Shown: in pieces, positions 62,276 to 64,000 of the stretch
Layout: the number at the start of each line of letters is the position of its first letter
Position numbering within the stretch: position 1 is the stretch's first letter
Source: Pogonophryne albipinna
Lineage: Eukaryota > Chordata > Actinopteri > Perciformes > Artedidraconidae
DNA length: 64,000 nucleotides
Direction: 5' to 3'
Assembly: GCA_028583405.1 (NCBI GenBank)
Contig: CM053251.1
Span: 11,419,495 to 11,483,494, forward strand
The notes under the pieces: generated by a model
What the model was told of the DNA's origin: nothing
What the model saw: only the letters and a program-made list of their open reading frames with translations
Database searches by the model: none
Translations under genes and position numbers: made by a program

Positions 62276-63312
62276 AATATTTATCATAGTAATCATTTTC
62301 AGTCTCCCACTCTGTCTCAATTTAATTTATCGTTTCTTTGCCCCACCATATGTTTTGTTGTCCAAGGGCACTAATTTGGTCTGTGTTGAAGATTGTTTTA
62401 CACTTTAGATTAATCAAATTGTGTTTTTTGGCTAAATTCATCTTTTTCTGTTTAACCCTAACCCTCTTTGTTCTCCTTCTCATTCATTTTACTTTGTTTT
62501 GTTCTAACACACATCACTTTTTCCATACACTGTTCTTAATACTTGTTCACACATTTGTTCGTCCCTTTTACTTTGTTCTTCCTGTTGTTCTTGTTCAAAC
62601 ACATATCAATTGTTCATCCACTGTTGTGGTAAAATTATATTCATAGTCTTAACATGATCATGCTACCCATGCTAACATGAACACAAGCGTTTCCCTCCAA
62701 AAATGTAAAACGTATCTAAGTAATAGCCTATTAATTATATTATTATTATTACTAATAGGCTACCAAGCTTTCCGTTGTCACCCTGCCTCTCCAAATGCAA
62801 AACTGTCAATAAAAAGTATGCAATAATGCTATTACAGCTGAAAAAGTACTTGGGTGTGTGTGTTTTTTTAATATATATTTACCATTCAATAACGCAATCG
62901 CTGCTGTCTGTCTGTCCCATAGAAGAACCTTATATATACAGTCTATGAGAAGAACATGACAGCGCAGCGCAACTATACTACGGACGTGACTGCCCTGGCA
63001 GTGACAGCAACATAGCCTGCTTGTGCTACCACACTTTCCCCTCAAAATATCGTTAAATAACGAAACTTGGAAATAGTGCCAATCCATACAAAGTGTAACC
63101 ACATCATGGAAATATGAAAGCAATCTTTAAAAAATAACAGCGTTGGTTTAATCTATGACTATTTTGAGCATGTTCGTGCTGTTTTTGCCATAGAGAAGCA
63201 TTGCCACGGAAGTGCGTTTGGAACTGTCCCGGCATACATAAACCACGTGACCGGCTGGCGGTGACATCAAAGAGTGTCGTAACTCTTATCTCTCTATGGC
63301 TCTGATGTGGTG

Positions 63313-64000
63313 TATTATGGTCTCATTATCCAGACACGCTATCCTCTATGTTTGGCTTGTTAGTTTCCCTCCGGGCCACTGACTTGTAGCACACTTTCTG
63401 ATCATTATTTCTCACCAACTGACTTTAATGCAGCTGTGAGTTTTAACAGGAAACACATGGAAAAGTGTTTCAATCTATGACGTAAAATGATAGTATGATG
63501 TGTCATGAGGGCATAAAGAGAAATAGGAAAGCTTAAAAGACCCAGCTGTGTGTAGAGTTTCACCCAAAAGCTTTTCCTCAGGCTCTGTCGGCCTGTCTGA
63601 TTCAGTAATCATCACTCATAAGAGAGATTAAGTGCAATTGGTGATGTGATGCTCAGACATCTGCTGTGAAGCTGATATGTTTAACCAAACTTCTACCTTT
63701 CAACCATCTTTCCATTAATCATTCAACAGAAGATTAATAAGCAACAATTTGGAAATTCGAGGATTGATTGATAGAAATGTTGATATTGCAGCTTTGGCTT
63801 GATGCTGGTTTGTTAACTATTTTCATTCTAACTCAACCAAGATGATGTCTTCTGATGAGCATTACAGCTGTACACAAAATGTAGATAGGTGTGTTTTTTG
63901 TGTTTTTGAGATATAAAGAGACATTGGTTTGGTTATAAGGATATCAAAAAAATTGTCTATTTTTTGTTTCTGTAACACTAAACTTGGGAATTATCTTAAT
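63313..64000. other. crhr2 intron 2 sequence, nothing recognised
   Basis: AT-rich sequence with no exon, repeat or transposon end identified. Confidence 0.5.

Larger units (their letters stand above)
58970..63304. mobile_element. P-element-like DNA transposon carrying a THAP gene, 4.3 kb
   Basis: The ends are perfect 33-bp inverted repeats beginning CAGAGCCATAGAGAGATAAG (58970-59002 and complement at 63272-63304). They are flanked by a perfect 8-bp target duplication, ATGTGGTG (58962-58969 and 63305-63312). An 8-bp duplication, about 31-bp inverted repeats starting CA, and a THAP DNA-binding domain are together typical of P elements; hAT elements also make 8-bp duplications but usually have shorter ends. 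The only recognisable gene is a decayed THAP gene on the minus strand. No RNase-H-like catalytic core was recognised. Perfect ends and target duplication suggest fairly recent mobility. Confidence 0.8.

Noticed and set aside
58970..63304. hAT classification of the THAP element
   Set aside because: An 8-bp duplication alone would allow hAT, but 33-bp perfect ends and a THAP domain fit P elements better. Kept as P-like, not proven.

Overview
This window is vertebrate genomic DNA, almost certainly from a percomorph teleost. It is AT-rich, has long CA/GT microsatellites, and is dominated by families typical of fish: L2 with a TGTAA-repeat tail, Rex3 (RTE clade) with a GATG tail, a CR1/Rex1-like LINE, TTAA MITEs, hAT MITEs and small LTR elements. 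Nothing looks prokaryotic. The only host gene recognised is the 5' end of a corticotropin-releasing hormone receptor, best matched to crhr2. Its first two coding exons (50982-51102 and 51210-51329, + strand) join in phase across a 107-bp GT-AG intron. The next intron runs past the end of the window.

Layout. 1-13.8 kb: mostly unannotated DNA, with an inverted-repeat MITE split by a solo LTR (5.65-6.35 kb), a nested transposon mosaic (8.1-10.5 kb) and a LINE/SINE tail (10.8 kb). 13.8-16.4 kb: 5'-truncated L2. 18.6-19.5 kb: TTAA MITE holding 345 bp of pure CA repeat. 24.95-27.77 kb: young non-autonomous LTR element with one proline-rich, repeat-built ORF. 31.1-32.1 kb: second L2 copy. 34.03-37.53 kb: a second young LTR element (Gmr1/Ty3-like Gag plus a protease with a changed active site) whose ORF ends in a fragment recognisable as the HMG box of host SSRP1. 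38.2-41.2 kb: hAT MITE, 804-bp MITE, and a 437-bp palindrome nested in a TTAA MITE. 44.5 kb: LINE/SINE tail. 45.9-47.1 kb: Rex3. 48.4-49.1 kb: TTAA MITE without the palindrome, which serves as the empty-site reference. 50-52 kb: crhr2 start, flanked by two copies of a conserved non-coding segment. 52.2-54.7 kb: internally deleted LINE. 58.97-63.30 kb: a 4.3-kb element with 33-bp terminal inverted repeats and an 8-bp target duplication, carrying a decayed THAP/coiled-coil gene (P-element-like).

The transposons have no cooperative function here. Their value is as natural insertion experiments: several have exact target duplications, and three nested cases can be checked against an empty homologue in the same window. 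The strongest candidates for something undescribed are the Gag-protease-SSRP1 fusion, the THAP-carrying P-like element, the proline-rich LTR element, and the duplicated non-coding block around crhr2 exons 1-2. Family names come from remembered motifs; no database search was possible.
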